From Microcaldota archaeon (lineage in GTDB: Archaea; Micrarchaeota; Micrarchaeia; Micrarchaeales; CABMGC01): a stretch of 25,504 bases of DNA. A program made the translations under genes and the position numbers. The stretch covers positions 1-25,504 of the forward strand of contig JAJYXH010000006.1 in assembly GCA_021791075.1 (NCBI GenBank), read 5' to 3'. The notes under the pieces were generated by a model. That model did no database searches. It saw only the letters and a program-made list of their open reading frames with translations, and was not told where the DNA came from. Shown here one piece after another: positions 6,869 to 14,383 of the stretch (its first letter is position 1; each line of letters opens with the position of its first letter).

Positions 6869-7336
6869 ATGGCTGAAGTAGTGATCAACGGATTGATAGA
6901 AGGAGGAAAGGCAACCAGCGGACCACCGTTCGGACCAGCGCTGGGGCCTCTGGGAGTCAATGTCGCAAACATAATAAACGAGATCAATGCGAAGACGGGC
7001 GCATTCGAGGGAATAAAGGTCCCGGTGAAGGTCACCGTGGATCCCGGAACAAAGACCTTCAAGGTCGAGGTTGGATCACCTACGACCAGCGCAATGATAC
7101 TCAAGGAGCTGGGCCTGCAGAAGGGTGCCAAGGTAAAGGAGGAGATCGCCGGCAACATCACGCTAGAACAGGTCAAGAAGATCGCGAAGGCCAAGGAGGC
7201 ATCGATCTACGGAAACTCGCTCCAGTCGCGGGTCACCCAGGTGCTCGGAACGTGCAAGAGCATGAACATCACGTGCGAGGGCAAGAGCGCAATGGAGACC
7301 ATAGCGAAGATAAAGAGCGGCGAGATAAAGGTCTAA
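6869..7336 (+). CDS. rpl11: 50S ribosomal protein L11
   Basis: A 155-residue archaeal L11, part of the GTPase-associated centre on 23S rRNA. The N-terminal signature GLIEGGKATSGPPFGPALGP is complete, as is the C-terminal rRNA-binding half with the end QVLGTCKSMNITCEGKSA. It starts 4 nt after spt5, preceded by GTGAT across the spt5 stop codon. In many archaea L1, L10 and L12 follow; here the run stops and a DNA repair gene comes next, so the usual ribosomal cluster is broken. Confidence 0.96.
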   Translation: MAEVVINGLIEGGKATSGPPFGPALGPLGVNVANIINEINAKTGAFEGIKVPVKVTVDPGTKTFKVEVGSPTTSAMILKELGLQKGAKVKEEIAGNITLEQVKKIAKAKEASIYGNSLQSRVTQVLGTCKSMNITCEGKSAMETIAKIKSGEIKV

Positions 7337-7376
7337 TCATAGCCCGGCATACTTCTCCCAGGTTGCAGGCGAGATC

Positions 7377-8042
7377 TTGAAGCACCTATCCTATAAAGAT
7401 CTATACAAGCGGCTCAGATCCAGGTTCGGCTATCTCAACTGGTGGCCTGGCGAGACCAGGGACGAGATAATAATCGGAGCGATACTTACGCAGCAGGCGA
7501 CGTGGAAGAATGTCGAGAAGGCGATAGCGAACCTGAAGTCAGAGGATGCGGTTGATCTGAAGAAGATACGAAAGATGGACATCCGCAGGCTCGAGAGGCT
7601 GGTGCGGCCGAGCGGATTCTACAGGCAGAAGGCGGCCAGACTCAAGGGCATCGCATCGTACATATTCGGAAATTACGGGAGCCTCGACCAGATGTTTGAC
7701 AAGAGCACCCTGGCGCTCAGGAAGGAGCTGCTCTCGCTCAACGGGGTCGGCAGGGAGACTGCGGATTCGATAATACTCTACGTCGCTGGCAAGCCGATAT
7801 TCGTGATAGATGCGTACACGAAGAGGATAATGTCCAGGGTGTACGGCATAGACGAGAAGATCGACTACGATGAGCTCCGTTCGCTTCTCTCAGACAAGAT
7901 CGGCGAGGACCTGGACACATACAAGGACTTCCATGCGCAGTTCGTAGAGCTTGGAAAGGAGAACTGCAGGCCGAAGCCAAGGTGCGGGAGTTGTCCGATC
8001 AACGAATACTGCAAATACTTTATGAATTCAACAGGTAAATAG
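7377..8042 (+). CDS. EndoIII-superfamily DNA glycosylase (alkylbase/MPG-II type)
   Basis: A 221-residue HhH-GPD protein with a C-terminal 4Fe-4S loop spaced C-x5-C-x2-C-x5-C. The hairpin reads LNGVGRETADSI with Glu127 where bifunctional EndoIII enzymes have the Schiff-base Lys, while the catalytic Asp remains (VIDAYTKR, D145). This combination fits monofunctional glycosylases of the MagIII / MPG-II branch, which remove alkylated bases such as 3-methyladenine. The N-terminal RSRFGYLNWWPGETRDEIIIGAILTQQ-type region (Gln-rich hairpin, TQQATW) also fits that branch. The start is a TTG 40 nt after rpl11. A true endonuclease III with the Lys is encoded at 19.03 kb, so the genome keeps both types. 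Substrate is inferred. Confidence 0.85.
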   Translation: MKHLSYKDLYKRLRSRFGYLNWWPGETRDEIIIGAILTQQATWKNVEKAIANLKSEDAVDLKKIRKMDIRRLERLVRPSGFYRQKAARLKGIASYIFGNYGSLDQMFDKSTLALRKELLSLNGVGRETADSIILYVAGKPIFVIDAYTKRIMSRVYGIDEKIDYDELRSLLSDKIGEDLDTYKDFHAQFVELGKENCRPKPRCGSCPINEYCKYFMNSTGK

Positions 8043-8056
8043 TAATTGCTGATCTG

Positions 8057-9079
8057 ATGAACTTCAAGGAGTACATAGAGAGCCACAAGGTGGAGATCTA
8101 CTCGGAGATAATGAAGTACCTTCCGGTCAAGCCGCCTTACGAACACTACATGATAGCAAGGGAGTACAGCGAGAGGCAGGGAAGTTATAGAAGACCGGGA
8201 CTGCTCATGCTCTGCGGGGAGATGTTCGGCGCAAAGAAGTCCGAGCTTCTCCTGCCATCCGCAGCGATGCAGATCTCGGAGGACTGGATACTGATACACG
8301 ACGACGTCGAGGACGACTCGGAGATGAGAAGGGGCAAGCCGGCACTGCACAAGCTCTACGGAAAGGAGATAGCGATAAACGCTGGCGATGCCGTGCATCT
8401 GGCCATGTGGAAGATAGTGAAGGACTACATGGAGAAGGCCGGTGCCAAGTCCGGAGGAAGGTTCTTCGACTACTTCTACAACATGCTCCAGTACACTGTC
8501 GAGGGCCAGTTCGTGGAGACGAACTTCATATACAACACGCGCGACCTCAGCAAGGCCACCGAGGAGCTCTACTACAGGATAATAGGGAGCAAGACCTGCT
8601 TCTACAGCGTGTATGGCCCGATGCAGCTCGGGGCGATAGTCGCGGGGCAGGACGCAGAGACGCTCAAGATCCTGCAGGATATAGGAAGCCCGGCAGGCAT
8701 AGCGTTCCAGATAACTGACGACATACTTGACATGATGGCAGACGAGAAGGTCTTCGGCAAGCAGAAGTACGGCGACCTCTATGAGGGCAAGCTTACGCTG
8801 ATAATACTCCACGCGTACAGGCACGCGGACCAGCATGAGAGGACCAAGATCAACAGGATATACAGGAAGGGGAGGGCCGAGAAGAACAAGAAGGAGATAG
8901 AGTTCCTTGTCAACGTGATAGAGAAGTATGGGGGCATAGATTACGCCAAGAAGGAGGCCGAGAGGTACGGTCACATGGCGAAGCAGGCGGTGCTGAGGTA
9001 CGGTTCGGTGCTCCCGAACAACAGGTATAAGGATATACTGATGTCGGCGATAGAAGAGCTCTACATGAGGAAGAAGTAG
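8057..9079 (+). CDS. Polyprenyl diphosphate synthase (GGPP synthase type)
   Basis: A 340-residue trans-isoprenyl diphosphate synthase. The first Asp-rich motif is HDDVEDDSEMRRG (D82 on) and the second is QITDDILDMMAD (DD at 221-222), followed by DLYEGKLT; SKT at 178-180 is the usual Lys-Thr site. These enzymes add isopentenyl units; in archaea the C20 product feeds membrane ether lipids. The residue five before the first Asp is Trp77, a bulky side chain that would cap the product at about C15-C20. The N-terminal diphosphate-binding motif, normally GGKRxRP, is QGSYRRPG here and lacks the usual Lys. It starts 14 nt after the glycosylase, with GCTGATC as ribosome-binding site, and ends in a hairpin at the stop codon. 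Confidence 0.88.
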   Translation: MNFKEYIESHKVEIYSEIMKYLPVKPPYEHYMIAREYSERQGSYRRPGLLMLCGEMFGAKKSELLLPSAAMQISEDWILIHDDVEDDSEMRRGKPALHKLYGKEIAINAGDAVHLAMWKIVKDYMEKAGAKSGGRFFDYFYNMLQYTVEGQFVETNFIYNTRDLSKATEELYYRIIGSKTCFYSVYGPMQLGAIVAGQDAETLKILQDIGSPAGIAFQITDDILDMMADEKVFGKQKYGDLYEGKLTLIILHAYRHADQHERTKINRIYRKGRAEKNKKEIEFLVNVIEKYGGIDYAKKEAERYGHMAKQAVLRYGSVLPNNRYKDILMSAIEELYMRKK

Positions 9080-9108
9080 CCTGAGGCTACGCTAATTGTT
9101 TTAAAAAG
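9076..9108. terminator. Terminator between the prenyl synthase and 5S rRNA
   Basis: GTAGCC and GGCTAC form a perfect 6-bp stem with a TGA loop, overlapping the stop codon of the synthase. A T-rich AATTGTTTT follows on the plus strand. On the minus strand the same gap gives CTTTTT right after the 5S 3' end, the T-tract type of archaeal terminator. It probably serves both converging units. Confidence 0.5.
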
Positions 9109-9225
9109 TGCCAAACAGCAACATGCTTTTCCGCCCCAAGGGGTAGTATTTCATGTCGTGAACGGGCTTAACTTCCGAGTTCGGAATGGGTTCGGGTGTG
9201 ACACCGTTCCTATGGCCGTTTGACA
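9109..9225 (-). rRNA. rrf: 5S ribosomal RNA
   Basis: About 117 nt on the minus strand. The universal 5S block CCGAACTCGGAAGTTAAGCC is present, with CCCATTCCGAAC before it. The ends pair over ten positions as helix I: TGTCAAACGG at the 5' end with CTGTTTGGCA at the 3' end, including G-U pairs, which sets the coordinates to within a few bases. It has its own TATA box and T-tract and no 16S or 23S nearby, so it is an unlinked 5S gene, as in several archaeal lineages. Confidence 0.95.
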
Positions 9226-9246
9226 GCATTATATGCTCAGTTAAGG

Positions 9247-9254
9247 TTTAAATA
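9247..9254 (-). promoter_or_regulatory. TATA box for 5S rRNA
   Basis: The minus strand reads TATTTAAA, centred about 25 bp before the 5S 5' end, matching archaeal promoter spacing. It lies 15 bp past the amrS stop codon. A second AT-rich stretch (ATATAAT) is too close to the RNA start to be the TATA box. Confidence 0.6.
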
Positions 9255-9268
9255 ACTTCCGCGACCCT

Positions 9269-10324
9269 CTAGTAAATAGACTCGATCTCCCTGTACCTTA
9301 TGCTCTTCGGCGCGGGGCCGATTATCGGGATCCTGTGACCGCAGGACCTGCACCGGTTATCATCTCCGAGCAGCCATCTCGTGAGATAGAGGCCGTTTCT
9401 CTCTATGGCCATCTTACCGCACTCGGGGCAGTATGTGCTCTCATAGGGATTTCCAGGCGCGTTTCCTATGTAAGAATAAACAAGACCGTTCCTCCTTGCA
9501 ATGTCATAGTGCTTCTTGAGGGTCTCGTAAGGAGTTATGGGATAGTCGAGCATCTTGTAATCCGGATGGAATGCCGTGAACTGGAATGGGGCGCCAGGAC
9601 CCATGGCATCGACGACCCTCTTCGTAAGCGCATCGCATGCCTCAAGCGAGTCACCTACTCTGGGTATTATAAGGTCGGTGAACTCGACGTGTATTCCGGC
9701 TCTCTTCATTGCCACTGCCGCTTCTATTACAGGTTCATTGGACTGGACCATCTCGAACTTGTTTGAGAACTTCTGCTCGCCGTTTCCCTTGAAGTCGACA
9801 ACGGCCGCATCGACAAGGCCCTTCATCTCATCCACCGCCTCAGCTGTCATGTAGCCGTTCGTGACGAAGACCGTGTAAAGCCTCTTTTGGTGTGCAAGCC
9901 TTGCAATATCGAGCGCATACTCGATGAATATCGTCGGCTCATTGTATGTGAAGGCAATACCCTGCGTATTCCTGCGGATGGCAAGATCGACTATCTCCTG
10001 CGGGCTCATATCGCTTCCTGTTATCTCCTTCTCCTTCGAGATGTTGTGGTTCTGGCAGAACTGGCAGCCCCAGTTGCAAGAGGAAGTGCCTATCCCGAAG
10101 ACGTAGGTGCCTGGATAGAAGTGGTTGAACGGCTTCTTCTCTATCGGGTCGACCTGCATAGCATTTACTGTCCCATAAGTAGCGAGCTTGAGCTTCCCGC
10201 CATGGTTCTGCCTAACGAAGCAGAAGCCGTGCGAGCCCGTAGGGATCTTGCAGCACCTGACGCACGCTATGCACTCAACCTTCTTGTTATCCAGACTGTT
10301 GTAAAGAATAGCGTCGTGAAGCAT
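9269..10324 (-). CDS. amrS: AmmeMemoRadiSam system radical SAM enzyme
   Basis: A 351-residue radical SAM protein. The cluster motif is C83-NWG-C87-QF-C90 (C-x3-C-x2-C), followed by QNHNIS, and the TIM-barrel signatures AFTYNEPTIF and VFVTNGYMT are typical of the PflA-like AmrS family. An N-terminal Cys cluster (C18, C21, C24, C25, C35) and a C-terminal zinc-ribbon-like pair (CPECG, CRSCG) also fit. AmrS family members are associated with MEMO and AMMECR1 proteins; neither is encoded here. The exact substrate is not established to my knowledge. The gene is downstream of an oxidoreductase on the same strand but has its own TATA box 26 bp before the ATG, implying a leaderless transcript. Confidence 0.9.
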   Translation of the reverse strand: MLHDAILYNSLDNKKVECIACVRCCKIPTGSHGFCFVRQNHGGKLKLATYGTVNAMQVDPIEKKPFNHFYPGTYVFGIGTSSCNWGCQFCQNHNISKEKEITGSDMSPQEIVDLAIRRNTQGIAFTYNEPTIFIEYALDIARLAHQKRLYTVFVTNGYMTAEAVDEMKGLVDAAVVDFKGNGEQKFSNKFEMVQSNEPVIEAAVAMKRAGIHVEFTDLIIPRVGDSLEACDALTKRVVDAMGPGAPFQFTAFHPDYKMLDYPITPYETLKKHYDIARRNGLVYSYIGNAPGNPYESTYCPECGKMAIERNGLYLTRWLLGDDNRCRSCGHRIPIIGPAPKSIRYREIESIY

Positions 10325-10346
10325 GATTATATAGCATCGGTCCTGG

Positions 10347-10353
10347 TATATAA
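10347..10353 (-). promoter_or_regulatory. TATA box for amrS
   Basis: The minus strand reads CTTATATACC across this site. Its centre is 26 bp before the amrS ATG, so the transcript would begin at or next to the start codon. It lies in the 36-bp gap after the oxidoreductase gene, so amrS can be transcribed on its own. Confidence 0.6.
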
Positions 10354-10360
10354 GAATTCG

Positions 10361-11113
10361 CTACGTTCCCGTGTCCCAGACGTCTGCGGAGATCTTCTCG
10401 GGCTTCACTCCGAGCAAGATCAGAGCATCCTTTATCGCCTTGACGAATGCCGGCGGACCGCAGATGTAGCACGTCCTCCCCGTCACGTCCGGCGAATGTC
10501 TCTTTATCATCTCGTCGTGTATGTGCCCCTTCTCCCCGGTCCATCCGTCATCAGGGGCGGGTCTCGTCACAGTTATCGTCGTCTTGAGATTCAGTTCCTT
10601 TGCAAGGGACTCGAGCTCCTGCTTCCTTATTATCTCGGTTGGATACTTTATGCTGTACAGGAGGTCTATGTCGTTTCCGGAATTTACCTCCTTTATGTGC
10701 CTGAGCATCGACATGAATGGCGCCAATCCTGTACCTCCAGCTACGAAGAGGACCTTCTGATTCTCCTTGGGGTCGAATCTGAACTGGCCGTACGGCCCCT
10801 TTACGTAGTACTTGTCTCCTATTGCCGAGTTTACGAAGTGAGAGGTATGCTCTATCGCAGTACCTATGTGCGCGCGCTTCACTATGTAGAATTCCATGAC
10901 CGTCGATGCCGGATCGGATGCTATGGAGAATGATCTCGCAAGGTATCTCTTCCCAGTCGCGTCTTCTCCCGAGATCATTATGAACATGCCCGGGTCGAAG
11001 GTCATCGGCTGGTTGTCCTCAGGAGCGAACCTGACCGTGAGCACCTCCGGTGTCTCGTCTATCTTCTCCGTAAGCCTGTAGACCTTCTCGCTTACCTGCA
11101 TGAGCTCTGGCAT
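10361..11113 (-). CDS. FAD/NAD(P)-binding oxidoreductase of the ferredoxin reductase family
   Basis: A 250-residue flavoprotein reductase. The FAD site RSFSIAS (60-66) is followed by the NAD(P) phosphate loop GGTGLAPF (126-133), with YSIKYPTEI and CYICGPPAFVKAIKDAL nearer the C-terminus. It has no 2Fe-2S domain, so it would pass electrons between NAD(P)H and a separate acceptor such as a ferredoxin, or act as a flavin reductase. The ATG at 11113 is preferred over the TTG just before it. It diverges from an Lrp-type regulator across an 86-bp gap, a common layout for a target and its regulator, and lies upstream of amrS; a role in supplying electrons to the radical SAM enzyme is speculation. 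Confidence 0.85.
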   Translation of the reverse strand: MPELMQVSEKVYRLTEKIDETPEVLTVRFAPEDNQPMTFDPGMFIMISGEDATGKRYLARSFSIASDPASTVMEFYIVKRAHIGTAIEHTSHFVNSAIGDKYYVKGPYGQFRFDPKENQKVLFVAGGTGLAPFMSMLRHIKEVNSGNDIDLLYSIKYPTEIIRKQELESLAKELNLKTTITVTRPAPDDGWTGEKGHIHDEMIKRHSPDVTGRTCYICGPPAFVKAIKDALILLGVKPEKISADVWDTGT

Positions 11114-11142
11114 CAATACTACCTGCTGAATCAGGTTAACTA

Positions 11143-11164
11143 TCGGCTATATAAATTTAAATAC
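11143..11164. promoter_or_regulatory. Divergent promoter between the reductase and Lrp-type gene
   Basis: The sequence CTATATAAATTTAAATAC provides TATA-like boxes both ways: TTTATATAG leftward, about 36 bp before the reductase ATG, and TTTAAATAC rightward, about 40 bp before the regulator ATG. AAATTT at its centre is self-complementary, so the region could also bind a dimeric regulator such as the adjacent Lrp protein. That last point is inference. Confidence 0.45.
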
Positions 11165-11199
11165 GCATCTATCAGGTGGTACAATCGACTGCTGATCCG

Positions 11200-11676
11200 A
11201 TGAAACTAGACTCGCTGGACATAAAGATACTTGACCTGCTTCAGAACTCATCGATGCTCACTCCAAAGCTCTCCGAGATAGCCAAGGAGATAGGGACTAC
11301 TAACGCAACGGTCTACAGGAGGATCGATGCACTGAAGAAGAACGGGATAATAATAGGGCATACCACGAAGATAGACTCAAAGCTGATAGGGAAGACCTTC
11401 CAGGCGCTCATATACCTGAGACTGCCGAAGAGCATAAATCCCGAGGAGAAGAACAAGCTCTCCTTGAAACTCTCGGAGATGCATACGGCCGAAGCGGTCT
11501 ACGAGCCGATAGGCAAGTGGAGCTTCATAATCAAGACCTCGCACAAGGATATGGAGGAGCTGAACAGGTTCATAAAGGACGAGCTCTCCAAGATACCGTA
11601 CGAGGAGATGCAGATAGAGATCATACTAAACGTCGTTAAAGAGGGATCGGTCTCGCTGCCGAAGCTGACAGAGTAA
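11200..11676 (+). CDS. Lrp/AsnC family transcriptional regulator
   Basis: A 158-residue regulator with an N-terminal winged helix-turn-helix (LDSLDIKILDLLQNSS, LSEIAKEIGTTNATVYRRIDALKKNGII) and a C-terminal RAM-type effector domain (about 70-150; KTFQALIYLRL onward). Lrp proteins bind DNA as dimers or larger assemblies and sense amino acids or related ligands. The start is the ATG at 11200 preceded by GCTGATC, rather than the in-frame GTG at 11176. It ends with TAA immediately beside the stop codon of the convergent winged-helix gene, with no base between. The likely target is its own promoter and the divergent reductase. Confidence 0.9.
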   Translation: MKLDSLDIKILDLLQNSSMLTPKLSEIAKEIGTTNATVYRRIDALKKNGIIIGHTTKIDSKLIGKTFQALIYLRLPKSINPEEKNKLSLKLSEMHTAEAVYEPIGKWSFIIKTSHKDMEELNRFIKDELSKIPYEEMQIEIILNVVKEGSVSLPKLTE

Positions 11677-12009
11677 CTACTCCTTTATGTTCGTTATCTT
11701 CTCTATCGTCTTCTCGAACTTCTCCATCGACTTTACTATCTCCTTGAGATTCGGGTTTATGTTGTATCCAAGATCATAGCCGCGCTCGGTCCTTATATGC
11801 GTCGGCTGGAGAATATTGAGGTTCATGGAGAGATTCCTCAGCGTTATTATCAGCGTCTTCCTAGTGAAGCTCTTTCCCAATATAGTGTAGAGCTCCCTTG
11901 TAGTTCTCGGAGCCTTGACCATCAGCAGCTTGAGCACCGCATAGTTGGGCTTACTGAAGAGCTTCCTCAATAGCCATATCTCATCCTTGTCTTTTTCCAT
12001 CTTTGCCAT
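11677..12009 (-). CDS. Winged-helix DNA-binding protein, candidate pilus operon regulator
   Basis: A 110-residue protein with a winged-helix core (about 14-75): KPNYAVLKLLMVKAPRTTRELYTILG, then a recognition helix region SFTRKTLIITLRNLSMNL and a wing RTERGYDLGYNINP, followed by a 25-residue charged helix (KEIVKSMEKFEKTIEKI) that probably dimerises. The start is the ATG at 12009, preceded by GGTGCGACT; a longer TTG start at 12054 lies within the promoter. It reads away from the pilus operon, and an 18-bp palindrome lies between them, so it may control that operon. I cannot assign a named family. Confidence 0.72.
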   Translation of the reverse strand: MAKMEKDKDEIWLLRKLFSKPNYAVLKLLMVKAPRTTRELYTILGKSFTRKTLIITLRNLSMNLNILQPTHIRTERGYDLGYNINPNLKEIVKSMEKFEKTIEKITNIKE

Positions 12010-12084
12010 AGTCGCACCGGTTATTACTGTACCTGCTGTTAAATCGAGGTACAATAAATATTATCCAATTAATCAATGAGGGAG

Positions 12085-12102
12085 AAAGGTATATATACCT
12101 TT
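12085..12102. promoter_or_regulatory. 18-bp perfect palindrome, candidate operator
   Basis: AAAGGTATATATACCTTT is exactly self-complementary. It lies in the 143-bp gap between the winged-helix gene (minus) and the pilus ATPase gene (plus), 17 bp before the plus-strand TATA box and about 25-35 bp upstream of the minus-strand TATA-like ATATTTATTG. Its size fits a site for a dimeric winged-helix protein, most simply the product of the adjacent gene. Its core also resembles a TATA element, so it could instead be a promoter part. Confidence 0.6.
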
Positions 12103-12118
12103 TTCTATTATATCTAAG

Positions 12119-12126
12119 TATAATAT
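12119..12126 (+). promoter_or_regulatory. TATA box for the pilus operon
   Basis: TATAATAT, centred about 30 bp before the ATPase ATG, so the transcript would have a leader of only a few bases. No other strong TATA box is seen before the seven downstream overlapping genes, so this probably drives the whole operon. Confidence 0.55.
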
Positions 12127-12152
12127 CTTGTATTTAGGTAAAAGTTGGTCCT

Positions 12153-13667
12153 ATGCGAAGATTTCGTGTAAATCTCAAGAAGTTCGTCGTAAATCAGAGG
12201 GCACCGATTCAGGAGCAGGCCCGCAGTGGCATGAGTTTCGAGGTATCAGAGGCAAACAGTAGCGAAGTTGTCGAGAGACCTGAGTTAGGCATCGAATCGG
12301 CAGTAGTGCGTTCGGGAAGATCATATTTCTATTCTGTCGGATATCCTTCCGGGATAGGGAGAAACGATGTCCACGGAATCGAGCTCGCAAAGGCAAAAGT
12401 TATCGAGAGACTCTCGTCATCGCAATCGGAGATAGGCATCGGGATGCTCGACCAGGCAAGGGTACTTGCAAGGGATGAGCTCCTCAACCACTTCGATCCA
12501 GAACGCTCGACCTACCTCTCCTACTTCATAGCGCACGATACCGTAGGTTATGGGCCGTTCAGCATTCTTCTCGCGGATAGGAAGAACATAGAGGAGATAG
12601 AGGTAAACTCTCCGACGATGCCTATAACTATCTACACGACGAAGTACGGCCGTTGCGCAACAAACATCAGGTTCGTGGATGAAAACTCGTTCAGGTACAA
12701 TGTCAACAAACTTGCATCGGAGAGCGAGAAGGAGCTCTCCGACGAGACCCCAATAGTCGACGTCCAGGTTGGCGACTCAAGGATACATGCGCAGATAAGG
12801 CCGTACGCAATAAGCGGAGCCGCAGCCTCAATAAGAATCGGAGGCGAGAAGAGGGTTACGCTCGACTTCCTCCTGAAAGGAGGCATGGTCGATACCGAGA
12901 CACTTGCCTATCTCTGGCTTGCCGTCGATGCCGACCTTAATATGGTGATTGCCGGAGCTCCGGCAAGCGGAAAGACAACGCTCCTCACGGCAATCTCCGG
13001 ATTTGTTCCCCTCAGGAGTAGGATAGTGACCGTGGAGGAGGACATAAACGAGCTAAAATTCAACGACTCGTTCACCAATGTGATAGCCCTCTATGGCGAG
13101 AAGTACCGGGTGACAACCAAGGAGCAGGTGCTGAATGCGCTGAGGCTCAGGCCTGACAGGATAGTTGTCGGAGAGATACGCGGGGATGAGGCCAAGGACC
13201 TATTCGCCGGTTCGAACATAGGCATACCGTTCATGACTACAATGCACTGCAACGACGATCCGCTTGGAGTGATAAAGCGGCTCTCCGTGAAGCCTATGGG
13301 CGTAGAGACGAGGAGTATAAGCATGCTCGACCTCTCCATTCACACGGCTCACAGCGACTTCAAGGGGAGACGCCTCTCCAGCATCTACGAGTACAAGTGG
13401 CTCAGCAGGGCCGAGACCATGGAAGGCGTGGCTATTGGTGATGGCGATATGGTGAACTCCGTAAGGATCGCCTCCAACGGAAGGCTCGAGAAGGGTGCGC
13501 TCTCCGAGTCAAAGGTCATCGGTTCTTTCAGCAAGAAGTACGGATTCTCTATGAGAAAGACGATGCAGGAACTTGAGAAGAGGGCCAGATTTCTAGAGAA
13601 GCACGGATCCGGGTCGATGCCGGTAACACGGCTCAGCGAGACGATCTCTGAATACATAAACGGATGA
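12153..13667 (+). CDS. Type IV pilus/Tad-like secretion ATPase
   Basis: A 504-residue GspE/TadA-family ATPase that would power pilus assembly at the inner face of the membrane. Walker A GAPASGKTT is at about 267-275, the Asp box VTVEEDINEL near 292, Walker B PDRIVVGEIRGDEA near 334-347 and the His box TTMHCND near 362. The preceding domain, with IEEIEVNSPTMPITIYTTKYGR, is the TadA/CpaF N2 domain. The first 60 residues are basic then low-complexity and look lineage-specific. The ATG at 12153 lies about 30 bp after the TATA box. The gene is first in the operon and its TGA overlaps the next ATG by four bases. Confidence 0.92.
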   Translation: MRRFRVNLKKFVVNQRAPIQEQARSGMSFEVSEANSSEVVERPELGIESAVVRSGRSYFYSVGYPSGIGRNDVHGIELAKAKVIERLSSSQSEIGIGMLDQARVLARDELLNHFDPERSTYLSYFIAHDTVGYGPFSILLADRKNIEEIEVNSPTMPITIYTTKYGRCATNIRFVDENSFRYNVNKLASESEKELSDETPIVDVQVGDSRIHAQIRPYAISGAAASIRIGGEKRVTLDFLLKGGMVDTETLAYLWLAVDADLNMVIAGAPASGKTTLLTAISGFVPLRSRIVTVEEDINELKFNDSFTNVIALYGEKYRVTTKEQVLNALRLRPDRIVVGEIRGDEAKDLFAGSNIGIPFMTTMHCNDDPLGVIKRLSVKPMGVETRSISMLDLSIHTAHSDFKGRRLSSIYEYKWLSRAETMEGVAIGDGDMVNSVRIASNGRLEKGALSESKVIGSFSKKYGFSMRKTMQELEKRARFLEKHGSGSMPVTRLSETISEYING

Positions 13668-14383
13668 CCATGAAAATCGATAACAAGATACTTTTTGCGA
13701 TAGTCGCGGCGTTCCTACTATCTTTCATAATGGGTGCAATCCTGTCCGACTTAAATCCCCCCGTCTCGCTAGAATATATCGCATACAACTCGCTGCTCTC
13801 AATGCCACTCACTCTACTATCGACGCTGCTCTTCTTGAAGACCAGGTCTGGGCGCCAGGCCAAAGCCCTCGAGGAGGATCTTATAGAGTGCCTCTACTCA
13901 ATGCTCTACTATAAGACAAACAAGCTTACAACGTACTCCACCATGCTTCGCGTGGCGCGTAACGCCGACTCTACAGAGGCGCGCAGGATAATGGAGAGTG
14001 CTGCAAGGAGGGTCAGGCTGGGCGAGAGCCTTGGCTGGGCCCTCTCGTCTGCCTGCAGCGGGAGCGGGTGCGGCATTCTGCAGCGACTAAGTGACTCGGG
14101 TGACAAAGACGCATACAACGCGATACGCAAGGCCCTGGACTCGTACGAGTACTCAGTGGCGGAGAGCAAGGCGAGGGTAGAAGAGTCGATCCAGAAGTAT
14201 GCCACTGTCAACATGTTTCTCGCCACCGTGCTTCCTTCATTCGTGATATTCTCGTTCATGGGTGGGATAGTTCTCACGCAGAGGGACAGCAGCCTCTTTC
14301 TCTTGTCGATGGCCATGCTCATTGTCCTTCCATTCATGTATCTTATTGGAACCGTCTTTCTGAACAGGCGATTGTATGGCTAA
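13664..14383 (+). CDS. Pilus assembly membrane platform protein 1 (GspF/TadB-C type)
   Basis: A 239-residue membrane protein with two N-terminal spans (about 9-28 and 42-58), a cytoplasmic helical T2SF-type domain (LEEDLIECLYSMLYYKTN, ESAARRVRLGESLGWAL) and two C-terminal spans (about 180-205 and 210-233). This is the plan of a half-size GspF/TadB-C platform protein, which anchors the ATPase and inserts pilins. It begins inside the ATPase stop codon (ATGA) and overlaps the next gene by eight bases. Sequence identity to a named family is low to my eye; order and topology support the call. Archaeal ArlJ-type proteins are about twice as long. Confidence 0.78.
   Translation: MTMKIDNKILFAIVAAFLLSFIMGAILSDLNPPVSLEYIAYNSLLSMPLTLLSTLLFLKTRSGRQAKALEEDLIECLYSMLYYKTNKLTTYSTMLRVARNADSTEARRIMESAARRVRLGESLGWALSSACSGSGCGILQRLSDSGDKDAYNAIRKALDSYEYSVAESKARVEESIQKYATVNMFLATVLPSFVIFSFMGGIVLTQRDSSLFLLSMAMLIVLPFMYLIGTVFLNRRLYG

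Noticed and set aside
7865..8974. A 369-codon open frame on the minus strand opposite the prenyl synthase
   Set aside because: It lies antisense to two genes with intact catalytic motifs and has no family pattern.
9887..10933. A 348-codon open frame on the plus strand opposite amrS and the reductase
   Set aside because: It crosses the gap between two real genes and shows only antisense composition.
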